From Campylobacterota bacterium (GTDB taxonomy: Bacteria; Babelota; Babeliae; Babelales; RVW-14), in the NCBI GenBank assembly GCA_020633995.1, contig JACKCO010000004.1:372001-436000 (forward strand): DNA of 64,000 nucleotides, written 5' to 3'. Each line of letters opens with the position of its first letter. Positions within the stretch are counted from its first letter, which is position 1. A program made the position numbers and the translations under genes. Positions 15,960-24,701 of the stretch are shown here, one piece after another. Below the pieces are notes generated by a model, which saw only the letters and a list, made by a program, of their open reading frames with translations, ran no database searches and had not been told where the DNA came from.

Positions 15960-18914
15960 ATGGCTGAGCAGAAAAAAGAAAATAGTTTTAGATCGACACT
16001 TAATTTGCCAAAAACTGATTTTTCAATCAGAGCAAATGCAAATCAAAAAGAACCAGATATCTTGCAGCACTGGGAAAACCAAAATATTTTTGAGCGGGCT
16101 TCAGATAAAAACAGAACCAAGTCTACTTTTATTTTGCACGATGGTCCACCCTACGCAAACGGACATCTTCATTTGGGGCATGCGTTAACGTATATTCTTA
16201 AAGATATTGTGTGTAAGTCAAAACGCATGTTGGGTTATCATGCGCCACTTGTGCCTGGTTGGGATTGTCATGGTTTACCCATTGAGTTAAAGGTAACTGC
16301 TGAGCATGATATTGAAAATAAAAAAGACTCTATTGATCCGATCGTCTTTAAAAAGTATTGTCGTGATTACGCAAAGCGATGGATAGAGATTCAAAAAAAA
16401 GAGCTCAAAGAGCTTGGTAAGTTTGCAGATTATGAGCATGCATATCGAACAATGGATCCAGCTTACGAAAGCAAAATTCTTGAAGCATTTGCATCGTTTG
16501 TAGAAGGTGGCTATATCGAGCACAAGGGCAAGACGGTTCCGTGGTGCGCATCATGTCAAACTGTGTTGGCATCAGCTGAAATTGAATACAATGAGCGTAA
16601 AGATCCATCAATCTATGTTTGCTTTACATTGGACAGTGATGTTGCACGTGAGGTTTTTCCAATTGTTTTTGAAAAAGATCCAGCGATAAATGTTAGCTTG
16701 CTTGTTTGGACAACAACGCCCTGGACGATTCCACTTAACCGGGCTGTTGTTTTGAATCCAGAAACAGAATACGCCTTAATACAAAGTAAAGAAGAGGGCC
16801 AGGCCATTGTGGTGGCACGTAATCTTGCTGACAGTGTCTGTGCTGCATTGGGAATTGAAAAAGTTGAACTCGCATGTGCGGATGCCCAAGTTTTTCAGGG
16901 CAAAAAAGTTTTACATCCGCTCCATGATGATTTTTACGTGCCGGTGTTGCTTGATGATTCAGTTTTAACTTCAGAAGGGACTGCGGTACTTCATACCGCG
17001 CCAGGGTGTGGCCCTGAAGACTATCAGCTTGGGCTCAAGTATGGCCTTGAAATCTATTCGCCTCTTGACGGGGCAGGTCGTTACACCAATGAAATTAAGC
17101 CTGCAGCACTTGAAGGTATGACTGTTCCCGACGGTCAGATTTGGGTACTTAAAACATTAACTGAGCGAGGCAAGTTAGCGCACAAAGGAAGTATCAGACA
17201 CTCATATCCCCATTGTTGGCGGTGTCATAACGGGCTTATTTTTCGTGCGACAAAACAATGGTTTTGTGATTTGAAAAAAAATAGCTTAACCCGTCGTGCA
17301 CTTGATGCAATTGAGGGAGTAACATTTGTGCCAGAATGGGGTAAAAATAGACTTTACTCATTTGTGGAAAATCGTTCTGAATGGTGTATTTCTCGTCAGC
17401 GACAATGGGGCGTACCTATTCCAGCGCTGTTGTGTGAAAAGTGTGAAGCGCCATTTTTGGAGGCTGACTTTGTTAGACGTGTTGCTGCACGTGTGGCAAA
17501 AAATGGTATCGAGTACTGGGATAGCATAACCCCAGACAAGATGGTAAGTGAAGGCTTGTTGGATCAAAGTTTTGCCTGCCCGTCATGCGCAAATGCCGAC
17601 CTTACAACATTTAAACAAGAAAAAGATATTCTCGATGTGTGGTTTGACTCTGGTGTGAGTAGCTACGCAGTGCTTGCTCAAAAAAATAATCAAGGACTGG
17701 GTATTCCGGCTGACCTTTATTTTGAAGGATCAGATCAACATCGTGGCTGGTTTCAGAGTGCTCTATTGTGTGGTGTTGTTCTTTATAATCATGCACCAAT
17801 GCGTGCTATTGCTACACACGGTTTTATTGTTGATGAGCAAAAGCGTAAGATGTCAAAATCGGTTGGCAATGTTGTTGCTCCGCAAGATGTTGTTGATCGC
17901 TATAGCCGCGATATTTTGCGTTTGTGGGTTGCGAGTTCAGATTTTTCGGGAGATATTGTTATCTCTGAAAAGCTGTTACAAAATGTTGCAGAAATGTATC
18001 GAAAAATTCGTAACACTTGTCGCTTCTTACTGTCCAATTTATATGACTTTGATATTGCAAAAAATGCAACAAGGTTTGAAAATCTGTATGCACTTGATCA
18101 ATATGCAATGGTTAAGCTGTATGATCTAAGCCAAAAAGTTCAAGAAGCTTACGATGAATACAACTATACTTCGGTTGTGCACCTGCTCAATAACTTTTGT
18201 ACGAATGATCTTAGTGCTTTGTATCTTGATATTGTCAAAGATCGATTATATGTTGAGCATGCTCAAAGCAAGCAACGCCGCGGAGCTCAAACAGTTATTT
18301 TTCATACTGTTGATGTTCTTACCAAATTAATGGCTCCTATTTTGTCGTTTCTAGCAGAAGAGGTTTCTGATTACTACCAAAGTGGTAAAGGTGACTCCAT
18401 TCATCTACAGGACTTTGCCTACATTCGGGACATTTGGGAAGATGGATCAAATAACGATCCGACAATACCTCTTCACACTCAAACGCAAAATACCTTTACA
18501 CTTTCCCATCCAATTTTTATGCGTAGTAGTTGGGAGATTCTTGAAATTCTGCGAGACAATGTCCTCAAGGCAATCGAGGGCAAGCGAGAGCAAGGTTTGA
18601 TAAAACATTCACTGGAATCAAGCGTGCGGATTTTTATTGAACCTGATTCTCACGAGGCAAATATGCTTTCATACTTTGAAAAGACGCTGGCAGACTATGA
18701 AACCCTCAATGGGCTGCTTAAAGATTGGTGTATTGTCTCTCAGGTTGAGCGCCCTGAGAGTAAAGAAGGTCTTGAACAGACTGGTGTTGACTGGCTGAAA
18801 GTAGCGGTTGAACACGCACAAGGTGTTAAGTGTCCACGTTGTTGGAAGTGGTCAACTGAAAGCGATCAGCAGGAGCTATGTCCTCGTTGCAGTGTGATTG
18901 TTGAAGCACGATAA
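15960..18914 (+). CDS. ileS: Isoleucyl-tRNA synthetase
   Basis: Class I synthetase charging tRNA-Ile, with an editing domain. Signatures in order: PPYANGHLHLGHAL (HIGH motif), the CP1 editing region with WTTTPWTIP, SEWCISRQRQWGVPIP, DVWFDSGVSS, EGSDQHRGWFQS, KRKMSKSVGN (KMSKS motif), and a C-terminal zinc site CPRCW...CPRC. The frame extends to 15897, but the predicted transcription start is at about 15901. The ATG at 15960 has AAGGA eight bases upstream and gives about 984 residues, still slightly longer than E. coli IleS. Transcribed from its own promoter; a hairpin lies after the stop codon. Confidence 0.96.
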   Translation: MAEQKKENSFRSTLNLPKTDFSIRANANQKEPDILQHWENQNIFERASDKNRTKSTFILHDGPPYANGHLHLGHALTYILKDIVCKSKRMLGYHAPLVPGWDCHGLPIELKVTAEHDIENKKDSIDPIVFKKYCRDYAKRWIEIQKKELKELGKFADYEHAYRTMDPAYESKILEAFASFVEGGYIEHKGKTVPWCASCQTVLASAEIEYNERKDPSIYVCFTLDSDVAREVFPIVFEKDPAINVSLLVWTTTPWTIPLNRAVVLNPETEYALIQSKEEGQAIVVARNLADSVCAALGIEKVELACADAQVFQGKKVLHPLHDDFYVPVLLDDSVLTSEGTAVLHTAPGCGPEDYQLGLKYGLEIYSPLDGAGRYTNEIKPAALEGMTVPDGQIWVLKTLTERGKLAHKGSIRHSYPHCWRCHNGLIFRATKQWFCDLKKNSLTRRALDAIEGVTFVPEWGKNRLYSFVENRSEWCISRQRQWGVPIPALLCEKCEAPFLEADFVRRVAARVAKNGIEYWDSITPDKMVSEGLLDQSFACPSCANADLTTFKQEKDILDVWFDSGVSSYAVLAQKNNQGLGIPADLYFEGSDQHRGWFQSALLCGVVLYNHAPMRAIATHGFIVDEQKRKMSKSVGNVVAPQDVVDRYSRDILRLWVASSDFSGDIVISEKLLQNVAEMYRKIRNTCRFLLSNLYDFDIAKNATRFENLYALDQYAMVKLYDLSQKVQEAYDEYNYTSVVHLLNNFCTNDLSALYLDIVKDRLYVEHAQSKQRRGAQTVIFHTVDVLTKLMAPILSFLAEEVSDYYQSGKGDSIHLQDFAYIRDIWEDGSNNDPTIPLHTQTQNTFTLSHPIFMRSSWEILEILRDNVLKAIEGKREQGLIKHSLESSVRIFIEPDSHEANMLSYFEKTLADYETLNGLLKDWCIVSQVERPESKEGLEQTGVDWLKVAVEHAQGVKCPRCWKWSTESDQQELCPRCSVIVEAR

Positions 18915-18920
18915 ATGAGA

Positions 18921-18955
18921 AAAAAACAAAGGGCACCATTTAAAGGTGCCCTTTG
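18921..18955 (-). terminator. Intrinsic terminator between convergent genes
   Basis: Eleven-bp perfect stem CAAAGGGCACC/GGTGCCCTTTG with a seven-base loop. On the minus strand it is followed by six T, so it best serves the leftward exported-protein operon; the stem may also slow transcription out of ileS. Confidence 0.8.
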
Positions 18956-18959
18956 TGCT

Positions 18960-19628
18960 TTAATGTCTGAATAACCCCAGCAAGCGTCCTTTTTGGGAGC
19001 GGCCTTTTTTTGAAGCCTGTTTCGAATATTGCGTCTTCGTGAAATTAGGGACAAGTACGTTTGAAAGTTCTTTGCGTGCTAGATCGAGAATTGTTTCAAC
19101 ATTTTTTCCACTAATGGTGACTTGTCCATTTTCTGCTAGTGAAAGTGATGTGAGCTGAGGTCTAATAATGTTTTGCTTAACTTGTTGATAGAGCGCCTGC
19201 CTGTGATCTTTGTCAGCTATGCTCAGTTGATTTTCAAGATAGTGCATGAGCTCAGCTTTTATACGCTTGCGTGCGATGCCTCGTGAAAAAAATCCCTGAG
19301 AGCTTGCTGTTAGACGAAATTGGTCAGGATACATAAACTTGAGATACTCTTTGAGTTGCTTTTTCAATGGAACAAGGGTCGTGGAACGAATATACATGTC
19401 TTGCCCTGCTGTATGATGAACAATTTCATCAATTTTGCGGATGTGTTTTTGTACAGCCTCTTGTGTCATGACGAGGTTATATCGTTGTTTCAATTTATAA
19501 AAATACTGGGACAAATCCTTATTTGCCTGATCAACGTGTATCTGTGCGGGCATTGTTTGTGCTGAAATGCCTCCTGCCAGTAGTGCCAGGCTACAAAAAA
19601 GTATGTTATAACGTAGGCGCTGGAGCAT
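18960..19628 (-). CDS. Exported protein with basic tail, unknown
   Basis: 222 residues. MLQRLRYNILFCSLALLAGGISA is a signal peptide. The mature protein is helical and hydrophilic, with YFYKLKQRYNLVMTQEAVQKHIRKIDEIVHH, a segment of possible beta character (SLSLAENGQVTISGKN), and a Lys/Arg/Ser-rich end that closes with GRLLGLFRH. No family recognised. AAGGAT lies before the ATG. It is the last gene of a leftward operon: 291-residue coiled-coil protein, 35-residue membrane peptide, then this gene, with a strong terminator five bases after the stop codon. Confidence 0.65.
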   Translation of the reverse strand: MLQRLRYNILFCSLALLAGGISAQTMPAQIHVDQANKDLSQYFYKLKQRYNLVMTQEAVQKHIRKIDEIVHHTAGQDMYIRSTTLVPLKKQLKEYLKFMYPDQFRLTASSQGFFSRGIARKRIKAELMHYLENQLSIADKDHRQALYQQVKQNIIRPQLTSLSLAENGQVTISGKNVETILDLARKELSNVLVPNFTKTQYSKQASKKGRSQKGRLLGLFRH

Positions 19629-19640
19629 GGTATCCTTATT

Positions 19641-19748
19641 TTAAATGCGTGTGATGTGTGAAATGCTTAAAATAACAATAATCAATGACATCCAAAAAAG
19701 TATTTTAGCAGTAATGACTTTTATAAAGGCATTGTGATTGATTTTCAT
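19641..19748 (-). CDS. 35-residue membrane peptide, coupled by ATGA overlap
   Basis: A short frame reading MKINHNAFIKVITAKILFWM then SLIIVILSISHITRI and a TAA stop. Its ATG overlaps the TGA stop of the preceding gene as ATGA, the classic arrangement for translational coupling. It is followed 12 bases later by the next gene of the operon. The peptide has a basic N-terminus and one hydrophobic span (about residues 15-29), so it should insert in the inner membrane with the N-terminus inside. Length and lack of known relatives keep confidence moderate; position, orientation and overlap argue for a real gene. Confidence 0.5.
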   Translation of the reverse strand: MKINHNAFIKVITAKILFWMSLIIVILSISHITRI

Positions 19749-20620
19749 GATGTGGCTTCCACACTTGTCCCTGCAGCAGCAGCCTCAAGGTCATCTTCTG
19801 CCTTTTCGTCAACCGACATTTGATCACGTAACAATTTATTGTTTGTTGCTGCTGGTGTAACAACACTCTGCTGTGCGTTGATACCGCTTGCGATAACGTT
19901 TTCGATAGTTGTTACCTTGTCTGATGAAACTGCTCGTCCATATTCTGCAGCTGTTTTTATGCGATCAAGGTGTGCTCGTTGGGATCCTGCCCATGATTTG
20001 AACTTGTCGACCATACTGTCTACATGATTTAATTCATTCTTTGTTTGTTGGCGTATAGTTTTGAATTTGCTACGGGCGGCCTGAAGTTGGGTGCGGGCTT
20101 GAGCAATAGATGCTTTAAGCGTTTGGCGCTGGTTTAAAAGCGACTTGTATTGTTCCTGTTTTTCCCCCAGCTGAGTACGCATGCGTTGCTTTTCTTCTTC
20201 TTTTTTTGTTGCGCGTAATTGTTTTTGTGCTTGCTCGACTTCTGACTTTGCAACTTTGATAGCCTCATTGACAGCCGTGCGTTGCTGTTTAATCGAATTG
20301 ACGGTTGCTACCTGATCGGTAAGCTCTTTTTTTGCTGCAAGCATTTGATCGTAAAACTCTTTTGCTTTCTGCTGTCTACTTTGAATTGCCAGTGCAATAT
20401 TTTCAAAGTTTGCTTTTATTTCTGACAGGCGTTCGTCTACATATTTATCGTCAGGGACTTTTGTTTGGCTATCATATTTAACAACCTCAATGCGCTCATC
20501 AGGTGATTTATGGAAGGTTACTTTTGATTGAGCTTGAAGCGATGCTTGAAAGAGTCCAACAAATACGGTAGTGAGCAGCACTATTGTTTGAATTGCTTCA
20601 TTTGAACGAAACATTTTCAT
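19745..20620 (-). CDS. Exported coiled-coil protein
   Basis: 291 residues. The signal peptide is MKMFRSNEAIQTIVLLTTVFVGLFQASLQAQ. The mature part contains a long, nearly continuous coiled coil (about residues 60-220) rich in Gln, Lys, Ala and Glu, then an Ala/Thr-rich tail. No enzymatic motif. AAAGGAG lies seven bases before the ATG, and a good promoter sits at 20672-20701. It heads a three-gene leftward operon. Long periplasmic coiled coils often have structural or adaptor roles, but nothing here identifies which. Confidence 0.7.
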   Translation of the reverse strand: MKMFRSNEAIQTIVLLTTVFVGLFQASLQAQSKVTFHKSPDERIEVVKYDSQTKVPDDKYVDERLSEIKANFENIALAIQSRQQKAKEFYDQMLAAKKELTDQVATVNSIKQQRTAVNEAIKVAKSEVEQAQKQLRATKKEEEKQRMRTQLGEKQEQYKSLLNQRQTLKASIAQARTQLQAARSKFKTIRQQTKNELNHVDSMVDKFKSWAGSQRAHLDRIKTAAEYGRAVSSDKVTTIENVIASGINAQQSVVTPAATNNKLLRDQMSVDEKAEDDLEAAAAGTSVEATS

Positions 20621-20671
20621 GGTTATTCTCCTTTTAAATCGATTACATGGGCGTATGAGTCCTTATCTATA

Positions 20672-20701
20672 ATAATATCACCTAAATATTCAAATAGTCA
20701 A
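20672..20701 (-). promoter_or_regulatory. Promoter of the 291-residue coiled-coil operon
   Basis: On the minus strand TTGACT (20701-20696), an 18-bp spacer, TATTAT (20677-20672). It lies about 50 bases before the start codon and after the stop of the preceding leftward gene. Confidence 0.5.
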
Positions 20702-20753
20702 TAAACTCCTGGGGGGCATTGACTAAAGGTCGATTGACTCGATGTTTTAGTGA

Positions 20754-22580
20754 TTATGGAGTGGGGGCTGGGACTATTTTCCTGCAGGCCTCGTGGTGTT
20801 TTAATAACTCGCTAAACGAAGCAGGAAAGGGGGGCTGTTGTCGGCCATATTGGGACAAAATAACGATAATCTGTTGATATTTTTCAACAAGCTGAAGGCG
20901 TTGGGCCCCGAGTTTTTTACCTGCGTCAGGGGTGAGACCACCTGCTTTTAATTTTCCCTCTATAGCGTTGAACTCTTTTTGGTATTCTTCCAGGATTTTT
21001 TTCTCACGCACTTCTAGCGCGTCTTCAAAATACTTTTCGTCACCAAATTGTTCGAGTTCATCTTGTATTTTATGCATTAACGATTGGGCCTTTTGATGTT
21101 CTTGGCCATGAGCCGCACCCGTTGATAGCGTTGTGATGCATATTACAAGTGGTGGTAATAATTTTTGCAGCTCTTGAGATATTGCTTTCCATTCCCGTGC
21201 GCTGCCAGTTAGCTTCGTTTTACTTTCTTCATCAAGTGCTTGCAAAAATTTGTCACGGACAGCAAAATTTTGGATCAATTTTGCCACGTATTTATTTTTT
21301 AGAAAATTTTCGGGTGATTTTTTTGCAGCCTCGGTTCCTTTTTTAATTTGGTCGATTAATTCTTTGTGGGCCGACTGTGCCAGCTCTTGTGGTGTTGGTG
21401 GTGCTGGAAGGCTTTGTGCCAAGTTATTTTTGAGCGTATTGAGTTTTTCAAGTTGCATCTGGGCTGGGAATCTGTTTAAAACAACGTCGAGTTTGTCATG
21501 AAGTGCCTGTAATTTTTCGACATCTTCTTTCTTTTTTCCTTTTGCTTTGGCAATAAGTGGTTGTGCTTGTTGGTTATAACGAGCGGTTAGCTTACCATCA
21601 TGATCGCTAATGAATTTAGCAAATTCTTTTTCACGATTGCTGCGGGCCAGATCATCTCTAATATTGATCAATAGCATAGTCCCAGCCTTTTGTTCGGCAA
21701 GCTCAGCTTCAGCAAGCTTCTGGTCTGGTTGATAACTAACGATGTCGAGTATTTTAGGTAATGCGCTTTTATATGAGTCAAAGGTGTTTTTCCAGTCGGG
21801 AGTTGTTTGTAGCTTTTTCACTTCGGGCTCTAGGAGCTTTCGCAGTGAGCTTTCTCGTTGGACAAATGCATCATTAACCTTACTTAAAGATTTTGTTTTG
21901 AGGAGTGAGGAGTAGAGCTTGGTGTCTTTTTCTAAGGATTCTTTTGCAGGTTGCTGTTGTGCAGGCTGCTTGCTTGTATCTTTAATAAATTGTTTAAGCG
22001 CACCAATAAGGGCTTTGTGTGCGTTTAGCGCTTCCATGTAGCGCTGTTTTGCTTGTTCATCTTGCAAAAGACCTTTTTCATCATTTTTCTTTTTTTCGGC
22101 ATCTTCTTTCTTTTTGCTTGTGTCATCTTTTTGATCCGGAAGCATGGTTTTAGATGATGGTGATTTTTTATCAAATGATGATGGTTGCCAGCTTGACCCG
22201 CCTCCTGTGTCCTGGTAACTACCTGCGCTTGAATAGTCTCTACTGCGCCCAGATCCTGAGTACGAAGAAGGAGAAGAGTATGAAGATGAATAAGAAGATG
22301 GACGATAGTAGGAAGATGATGGACGATAGCCCGATGAGCGCTGTGCCTGTTGCTGTTTGCGTTGCAAGTCTTTAATTTCTTGTTCCCGTTGTTTTTTACG
22401 TTCCTCAAGGAGCTGCTGCGCCTCCTTGCTTTGCGTAAGTTTCATAAGATCTATCGAGAGAGGCTCAACATACTTTATAAAAAGATCAATAATCTCTTGC
22501 TCAAGGCTTGCTGGATATAGTGTTGTTACGTGTGCTAGGGCAATCAGGGTAAACAAGAATGTATTTTTTTTATTTATCAT
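20754..22580 (-). CDS. Large exported helical protein with a Ser/Tyr-rich segment
   Basis: About 608 residues from the ATG at 22580 (MINKKNTFLFTLIALAHVTTLYPAS, a signal peptide), which has AAGGAG ten bases upstream. The frame is open to 22637 but that would bury the signal peptide. An N-terminal helix with QREQEIKDLQRKQQQAQ is followed by a low-complexity Ser/Tyr/Pro segment (SYYRPSSYSSSYSSPSSY), a Lys/Asp-rich linker, then about 400 residues of helical repeats. No family recognised. Its start overlaps the end of the preceding gene by 11 bases, so the two are coupled. The tail ends in Pro (VPAPTP). Confidence 0.68.
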   Translation of the reverse strand: MINKKNTFLFTLIALAHVTTLYPASLEQEIIDLFIKYVEPLSIDLMKLTQSKEAQQLLEERKKQREQEIKDLQRKQQQAQRSSGYRPSSSYYRPSSYSSSYSSPSSYSGSGRSRDYSSAGSYQDTGGGSSWQPSSFDKKSPSSKTMLPDQKDDTSKKKEDAEKKKNDEKGLLQDEQAKQRYMEALNAHKALIGALKQFIKDTSKQPAQQQPAKESLEKDTKLYSSLLKTKSLSKVNDAFVQRESSLRKLLEPEVKKLQTTPDWKNTFDSYKSALPKILDIVSYQPDQKLAEAELAEQKAGTMLLINIRDDLARSNREKEFAKFISDHDGKLTARYNQQAQPLIAKAKGKKKEDVEKLQALHDKLDVVLNRFPAQMQLEKLNTLKNNLAQSLPAPPTPQELAQSAHKELIDQIKKGTEAAKKSPENFLKNKYVAKLIQNFAVRDKFLQALDEESKTKLTGSAREWKAISQELQKLLPPLVICITTLSTGAAHGQEHQKAQSLMHKIQDELEQFGDEKYFEDALEVREKKILEEYQKEFNAIEGKLKAGGLTPDAGKKLGAQRLQLVEKYQQIIVILSQYGRQQPPFPASFSELLKHHEACRKIVPAPTP

Positions 22581-23658
22581 CTTGATCTTGCTCCTTATTA
22601 TCCTGTTTGCTTTCTCCCTGTTCTTCATCTTTGTCATTATTTTCTTGCTGTTGGCTGGCTATAAATTTTTGAATGCTTATAAAACCTAAGCCAATTAACA
22701 GTAGTATTACCAGGGCAATCATTATGTAGGAAAAGTAATCTGTTTGAGGTGGAGTCCGGCGAGGTTGATGTTGTGTAGGTTTTTCAGGTATTGATTGTTC
22801 TTGAACTGCGTGTTCTATTTCATCTTCGTCTACATCAGCTTCTGGCTCATATTTTTTGCCACGCTGTTTTTGTTGACGCTCAGGTGCGTCGATACTTTGG
22901 AGTGGTTGTTGTTCCTGCTGTTTTTTGATTTGCTGTAATTTGTCAAAGTCGCTGTCCTCTTCGTTTTGAGCGGCATCAAGTGATGTGGCAACAATTTTTT
23001 CATGGGCCTTTTCCAGCTCATTAATTGCCTGAATAATTTTCTTTCGCATAGCCTGCATTTGGTCGGCAAGTTGTTTATTTTGCGCCGGTGGAGTTAATAA
23101 AACGCTTTGATAAGCGCGCTTGCTTGTGATATGGTCTGAGGCGACTTGAACCGCATCTATGTTTTTACCAAATCGTTTCAAAAAGCGTTCTTGATATTCA
23201 GGGCCAAAGAGTGATGAACCTTGAATGCGAGTGTCTATTTTTTGAGTATATTGGGCAAATAAGGAGAGTATTTCTTGTGCTGCCTGGAGTGATTGTGGCG
23301 TGGGGACAGTTTGAGTTTTTCCGCCTTGCTGAATAGTCATTGTTTCAGGTTCAAGAAAAAGCTGCTTGGTTGTTTTGCTTGTTGGCACAGGGGGTTTGTG
23401 TGGAGCCGCTTGTTGTGGCGATTTTGTAGAGGTTTTTTCTTCGGTTTGACGTTGTTTTTCGGCTTTCTCTTTTTGTTCCATCTCCTCAATTTCTGCGAAG
23501 ACTTTTTCCATATCTTTGGCTAGTTGTTCCATATCAATATTTTTGAAAAAATCTTCAAGTGTAGCCGCGTCTTGTGCAACACTATGGTTACAGCAAATAA
23601 CTATAAAAAGTGCGCAGGTAAAAACAGACAGCATACGGGCTAATGCTGATACCACCAT
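22570..23658 (-). CDS. Exported coiled-coil protein with C-terminal membrane anchor
   Basis: 362 residues. The signal peptide (MVVSALARMLSVFTCALFIVICCNHSVAQ) is followed by an acidic helical region (MEQLAKDMEKVFAEIEEMEQKEKAEKQ), a Pro/Thr/Gln linker, a helical domain, and a second acidic linker. One membrane helix near 311-331 (YIMIALVILLLIGLGFISIQ) precedes a strongly acidic Gln/Asp/Glu tail of about 27 residues. The protein is thus likely anchored in the inner membrane with a large periplasmic part. It is first of a two-gene unit with the 608-residue protein and is divergent from the pseudopilin genes. Confidence 0.68.
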   Translation of the reverse strand: MVVSALARMLSVFTCALFIVICCNHSVAQDAATLEDFFKNIDMEQLAKDMEKVFAEIEEMEQKEKAEKQRQTEEKTSTKSPQQAAPHKPPVPTSKTTKQLFLEPETMTIQQGGKTQTVPTPQSLQAAQEILSLFAQYTQKIDTRIQGSSLFGPEYQERFLKRFGKNIDAVQVASDHITSKRAYQSVLLTPPAQNKQLADQMQAMRKKIIQAINELEKAHEKIVATSLDAAQNEEDSDFDKLQQIKKQQEQQPLQSIDAPERQQKQRGKKYEPEADVDEDEIEHAVQEQSIPEKPTQHQPRRTPPQTDYFSYIMIALVILLLIGLGFISIQKFIASQQQENNDKDEEQGESKQDNKEQDQDDK

Positions 23659-23769
23659 AATAATCCTTGCGTCTTGTAAGTATGATTAAAAAGAAAACCC
23701 ACCCATGGTATATTTTTCAGGTTAGATGATTCATGGTAGGCAAGTAAATAAATCGGTAATTATTGTGCG

Positions 23770-24171
23770 ATGAAAGCAAATAGTAAAGCATTTTTGTTAC
23801 TTGAGATGCTTATTGCATTGGCTACCGGGAGTATTGTGCTGTGTTGTTTTGTGCATTTGCAATCCATTATTGCGGTTCAGTGTGGACATGCCCGCCAAAA
23901 AAACCAGGCTTTATTAAAGATTGTTAGTCATGTTGAGCGAATTAAAGGGAGGTTGGACATGGAGCAGGAAGAGGGTGTAATGAGTAATGATATACAGGTT
24001 GAGCAGGGGCGCAGCCTGCACTCACTGACGCCATTATATATGATGGCGTGGCGCAAGATTTTGCCTGGCTCTCGGTTGCAGGTGACGCAGGTGCCCCTGT
24101 TGTGGGTGTGCGCATACAAGCAAGAACAGAACAATAAGAGAGATTTTTTAACACTTCTGACATTGTTATAG
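23770..24171 (+). CDS. Type IV pilin-like minor pseudopilin (GspI position)
   Basis: 133 residues. SKAFLLLEMLIALATGSIVLCCF is a type-III prepilin signal: a short basic leader, a cleavage site before Phe8, Glu at +5 of the mature chain, then a hydrophobic helix. The rest is a short hydrophilic domain. Residue -1 is Ala rather than the usual Gly, which is tolerated in some pseudopilins. It is the first of three consecutive pilin-like genes five bases apart or overlapping. The order fits the GspI-J-K (or minor pilin) tip cluster of type II secretion or type IV pilus systems. No assembly ATPase, peptidase or secretin gene is in the window. Confidence 0.7.
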   Translation: MKANSKAFLLLEMLIALATGSIVLCCFVHLQSIIAVQCGHARQKNQALLKIVSHVERIKGRLDMEQEEGVMSNDIQVEQGRSLHSLTPLYMMAWRKILPGSRLQVTQVPLLWVCAYKQEQNNKRDFLTLLTLL

Positions 24172-24176
24172 CCCTC

Positions 24177-24701
24177 ATGATTGTACGTGGTCGGTGTGGT
24201 TTTACGCTCATTGAGCTTATATGCTATATGGTATTACTGACAAGTTTTGTGGTTATGATGTATCTATTTTTGAGCAGAAGCTATCAACAGGGGACTTCGG
24301 TTGTTGTAAATGCTAGCAAGCACCTTGAGTATGGCATGGTTAGTGACCTCATCTATCGGGATATTCTTGGTGCATCATGCTTTTTGCGAGATTGGGACTT
24401 TGAGTACAATATTTTTAAAAAAAAAGTTTTGAATCACCAGGGCGGGGTAACGACTGTGTGCGTTGGATGGGCTACTAAGCCATACGGATTTGCTCGAAGT
24501 CAGGGTGAATATGATTTTTCTCGTTGTGTTTGGAATAAGCGGTCTGTTGGTGTTGTTAAGGCTGATTGTGCCGTGTGTAAGTTTCAGCCCCAATTGGACA
24601 GTAAAACACGCCATATTAAAGCAATTGATGTTGTTATCACCGACAAAAAGGGTACTGTCATTCGACAAACGGTATCTTTGCGTAATCGAATAGTGTTATG
24701 A
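24177..24701 (+). CDS. Type IV pilin-like pseudopilin (GspJ position)
   Basis: 174 residues. The leader MIVRGRCG precedes FTLIELICYMVLLTSFVVMMYLFL, a textbook N-methylation motif with Gly at -1 and Glu at +5. The globular part contains four cysteines after the helix, which could form disulphides. It begins five bases after the preceding pseudopilin gene and its stop overlaps the next start as ATGA. In GspI-J-K tip complexes this position belongs to GspJ; the assignment rests on order and the N-terminus, not on global similarity. Confidence 0.78.
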   Translation: MIVRGRCGFTLIELICYMVLLTSFVVMMYLFLSRSYQQGTSVVVNASKHLEYGMVSDLIYRDILGASCFLRDWDFEYNIFKKKVLNHQGGVTTVCVGWATKPYGFARSQGEYDFSRCVWNKRSVGVVKADCAVCKFQPQLDSKTRHIKAIDVVITDKKGTVIRQTVSLRNRIVL

